Assembly (NCBI GenBank): GCA_013396635.1
Contig: WBMW01001713.1
Location: 6,065-70,064, forward strand
Length of the DNA stretch: 64,000 nucleotides
Reading direction: 5' to 3'
Origin: Penelope pileata
Lineage: Eukaryota; Chordata; Aves; Galliformes; Cracidae
Of the stretch, positions 60,201 to 64,000 are shown piece after piece. The notes beneath the pieces were generated by a model that was not told where the DNA came from, did no database searches, and saw nothing but the letters and a program-made list of their open reading frames with translations. Every line of letters starts with the position of its first letter. The first letter of the stretch is position 1. The translations under genes were made by a program, and so were the position numbers.

Positions 60201-63122
60201 CAGAGCAGAAGGAACACGCTCCTTTCAGCCAAGGCTCCTCTGTTCAGGTCTTCCGAATGAACACGGGCAGCCACACACTGCCTCAAATGAGTAGCTATAA
60301 ATAAGAAGGCAGTAACATAGTGCTGTCCTATTAATGGTCTAGGAGTATTACAGCCTTTCTGTTACTATGAATATGCGATGCCTCAGCACTGCCAGAGCTG
60401 GCCTTTTTGCCTCAGAGGGCCTCGCTGTGCAGCCCACGGGGACGTACAGGCATCAAATCTGAGCGCTCCCATGCCACGGGACTTCCACGGTCCCTCCTCC
60501 AGCCCATCCTCCCACTCAGAGAGCACCAAGTGGGCTTCCTGTGACTGAGCTATTTTCCTGCTCTGTTCACATCCAGAAGGGAATGCTAACCCGTTAGCTC
60601 AACAGGAGTTGTATGAAAGCTCACCATGTTATCAAAGCTTATCTGGGAAGACGAACACTCAGACAACCGGGTGGTATCGCTCTAATCCTCAATTCCAGAG
60701 TCCTATTTAAGCCCCTAATTCCTCAAGCTTAAAATCACTTCCCATTAATTTCAGCTGCATTGCTGTGAGTTTGCAGGGTGAGCACATTTCTGTCCCCATG
60801 CTCTCCCACGGGGGTCAGAGGAGCTCTTGGCCACCTCCATGGGCACTGGGCACAGAGTGGGAACTCGTAACGGCTAACAGTACACATGCAGAGACTGTTT
60901 TTCAGTACAGAATGGTATTCACCTCTTGGTAGGTCCTTCTTTCATTAAGAGTGTGGTTTCACAGCCAGTTTGTGGCCATTTTACTGAGGCCTGCTACCAA
61001 AAGGTCCCAACCATGCTGTTCTGGTATACTCCTGCAGGCACAGGGCCCATCTGGCCCTTAAACTCACTGAAATGAAATTTTTCCAAAGCCAAACCCATCA
61101 GGGAAGCAACACAACCAGAGGAAACATTCTCTCTCTTGGTTCCCACCTCTGAGCTCCGTCTTAGGAAAGCAGCGTGCCATTAGCAGCCCTTCTCTGTTCC
61201 CACCTTGTCAGCCATTATCTGCTTACGTCCTAATGCCACTGTGAGCAGAACAAAGGTGTGTAAATTGTAACCGACTCAGGATTTTGCATTCATACGATTT
61301 CCTTCACTTTCATCACATCCAAGGGACACTTTTGCAGTTCGCGTCTTTGCATGATTACAAACAGTGCCCATGGACATGGCTGCAAAGAAGGGTCCAGAGG
61401 AGAAACCATTAATTCCAGGAGTGAGTGGAGGAGCTACTTCCCAAGCACTCAATTTAGCTGGACCTCCCAAATCACTTCTGAAAGCAAGTTTTGCAGTGTA
61501 ATTACCCTGCTAAAGGACAAAATAATCTTTCAGAGTTTTTTTTTTAATTATTTAGTATCTAAGTATTCACTAAAACATTTGAGAACAATTGCTTATTAAG
61601 CACAAAAGCCAGAATATGAGGAATAATTTAAAGACACGAAAAATAATATAATAAATAACATGATTAAATTCTACATGCTGTACTCTCCCTCTTGTTATAT
61701 TTGGTCTAAGCTATTAGCCTACTGTAAAAGCCAGCCAAGAATTCTTCAAACCCTGCCAGAGCTAGAAATACTGGCCAGAAATATTTGTCATATCACAGCT
61801 CAGTTTCCAAAACGTAAGATGCTGGACATCCACAGCCAGGAAGATACAAGGTGCAAAGGACAATAAAAAATGGACTTATTTAATATTGTTGGAATGCATC
61901 AGATCAAATGAGTCCAAGTGGTCTTAATCCTGTAGGACCGCAGAATGACAAACAGACTTCATTTGGAGCCTTCAGTCCCCATGAGTCAAACCAGTCTGGA
62001 AGATTCGGCCACGTAACTGCTGGATGTTATTCAATCAGCATGAGGCAATGATTTCCAGTACTCAGCAACTAAGCAGCCTTCTCCTTTAGAGAGCTAGACA
62101 GTTTTATCTTGGATTAAATTTATTGATTTTTCCACTGTGTATACAGAACAGTGTCGTCAGGCAATTTCAGATGAGTTCACTGACCACAATATTAATGGAT
62201 TTTGCTAATTTTTTCAAAGCACTCATAAAATACAAAACAACTGTGTCCTGCAGACAGGTGTCACTGCAGAGGCAGCTTCTGAAATAAATACATCTCCAAG
62301 ACAAATGTGTTGACAAGGACACGTCCCTAAGAAGTTTGCTGTTTATATTTACTTACTGTAGGGTAGAGTATCTCCAGGCACAGCTGGTCCTGCTCAGCTC
62401 AGTGAGCCTACCTGCTGCAGTAAGCTCTGCTCCCCAGAGATGGGTACTGGGAACAGTGAGCATCTCTCAAAGAGGCCATGCATAGCTCCATGCTGTTTTA
62501 TTCAGGACTCAGACTTTCACAAATCATAGTCAAGGTAAGATATCATATATGCTACAGACAAAACCTAATTTTTAATCTTGGATTAGTGGCAGGTGTGCAG
62601 ATGCTCAGTCTAAAAGCTAGGATGGCTGTTGTAAAATCATGATTTTCAGCAAGCAGCAGTAATGCTGATCCATCCAAACAACATATTTACCCAAGTACAG
62701 TGAAAAAATGCACTGAAAACTGACTGATTGGAATCGGGAGGATTCTTCAGAGGAAATCATGTGTAAATACTTGATTCTGAAATAAAAGTAAAGCGGGATT
62801 TTAATATTATTTTAAAGAAGACAAGAAAACACTGAAGTTCATCTAATGATACAGTTCACTACTTGCACGTCTGTGCTAATTGATCAGACTGACTGAATCT
62901 GAGCTTTAACTAACACTGAAGCGTTGTATAATGAAGGCAGTCACTGCCCTTCATGCCACAGCAATAAAGCTTTCTCCCAAAATTCACCCTTGGGCCCTCC
63001 ATTATGCTTCACTATCTAAGCTTCTATTTTAAAGCAAACAGCCATCCTGTGGTATTAGCATTTTTAGGGAAAACCTTTACAAGGCAAGAATGTTGTAAAC
63101 TAACAGTACTTGAAAACTATAT

Positions 63123-63146
63123 TAAAAACAAACAAACAAGCAAACC
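63123..63146. repeat. AAAC-type simple tract
   Basis: A short A/C low-complexity run with AAAC-like units (AAAAACAAACAAACAAGCAAAC). Confidence 0.7.
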
Positions 63147-64000
63147 TATTTATGTAAACATCGTATTTCAGTTGTATTGGTTTTGTAAGGCTTTTGTCAC
63201 CATCTCTCCTGACATTTTCCTAAACAAGTCACGAAAACCAAGTCTGTTTTGGTAGGCCTGCTGGGTGAAAGCACCATGGGAGAAGCACAGAGCTGGCCAC
63301 ACCAGGTCGCTTCCAGTGGCATGCTGCTAACACGGAGGAATGCACTGAGTTGGATTTGGTTGGTATCTGTCCTGGATTTTCCTTAGAGACGGGGATGGTA
63401 AATAATAATGAACTAGAGGCTACATCAGCTTTCCAGGAAAGCCAGGAAAGACTGTTTAAAGGATTCCAAGTTATGCTGATGACTTGGAGGGATGTACTGA
63501 AAGAGACAGGAGATGACTGTGTAAACTGGAGTTGCCCAACCCAAAGGATGACAGAAGTTAGACACAGCAAACTTCAAAAACATCAGCATGCACTGAAGGA
63601 AACTGTTCTCTGCATCTAAAGGACCCCCACAGCCATGACCCAAATCAGACACTGATGTGGAAGCTGGAATGACAATGCTGCTAACCACTTCCTTGCCCAG
63701 CATTTTGGTAGTGGTATCCACTGCAGTCCTAGCTTTGCAGTGCCACACGCCTTCCCCTTCTTGGCAGCTCTCAGTCCTTTCACTGGCCCCTGTTCTGCTC
63801 TCCCATGACTTCATTCCTGACAACTTTTTTCTTGCATGAGGCAATGAGCTTGAAGCAAGAGCAGAATAACGATTTGGTATCTCCCACCCCAGTTTTAAGT
63901 TCCTCTAAACTCAATTAATCACAGGAACCTCTGGCAGCTCACAATTTGCCAGCAAGACACACCACAGTAATAAGTGATTTCACATTCTGTTTTTGAAGAC

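Larger units (their letters stand above)
47394..64000 (-). other. Large C1orf21 intron (continues beyond the window)
   Basis: I searched this 16.6 kb on the - strand for the missing N-terminal C1orf21 residues (such as KPVEEVKYMKNG) and did not find them, so it is read as intron. It contains a solo LTR (48756-49273), a CR1 (56720-57235), conserved-looking AT-rich islands (about 50320-50640, 50760-50940, 59090-59220, 60590-60780) and an AAAC-rich tract near 63123-63146. Many ORFs here look like chance. Confidence 0.55.

Noticed and set aside
1..64000. CRISPR arrays, operons, tRNA or rRNA genes
   Set aside because: The window is vertebrate nuclear DNA with introns. I saw no regular spaced repeats and no tRNA or rRNA signatures.

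Overview
This window is vertebrate nuclear DNA, almost certainly from a bird. It has widely spaced, GT-AG-bounded exons, seven CR1 non-LTR retrotransposon fragments and one solo LTR of a familiar avian type. Two genes lie tail to tail. EDEM3 is on the + strand at its left, and the end of C1orf21 is on the - strand at its right. The same convergent pair exists on human chromosome 1; from memory, the chicken copy is on chromosome 8.

Region by region: (1) 1-420 is the GC/CpG-rich edge of a promoter region and contains a G-quadruplex motif. The EDEM3 signal-peptide exon was not found and probably lies just to the left. (2) 1777-27386 holds 19 EDEM3 coding exons. They join in frame without a stop into 879 residues: a GH47 mannosidase domain, a linker, a PA domain, an acidic tail and a C-terminal KDEL. 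(3) 27387 to about 30610 is the EDEM3 3' UTR, with a canonical AATAAA and a cluster of Pumilio-type motifs. (4) About 30.6-37.3 kb lies between the two stop codons and contains CR1 scraps, GC-rich stretches with chance ORFs, and some conserved-looking AT-rich islands. Some or all of it may be C1orf21 3' UTR. (5) 37350-47393 holds the last three coding exons of C1orf21, on the - strand. (6) 47.4-64 kb looks like a C1orf21 intron, with a solo LTR flanked by a 5-bp duplication, a relatively intact CR1 and homeodomain-motif-rich islands that look like enhancers.

EDEM3 trims mannose from misfolded glycoproteins in the endoplasmic reticulum and commits them to ER-associated degradation. C1orf21 is a small, poorly understood protein. 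No functional link between the two is evident; they are neighbours by conserved synteny.

Residue numbers for EDEM3 count from the first complete codon in the window. Add 53-54 for full-length mammalian numbering. Comparisons with human or mouse proteins and with repeat consensus sequences are from memory; no search was run.
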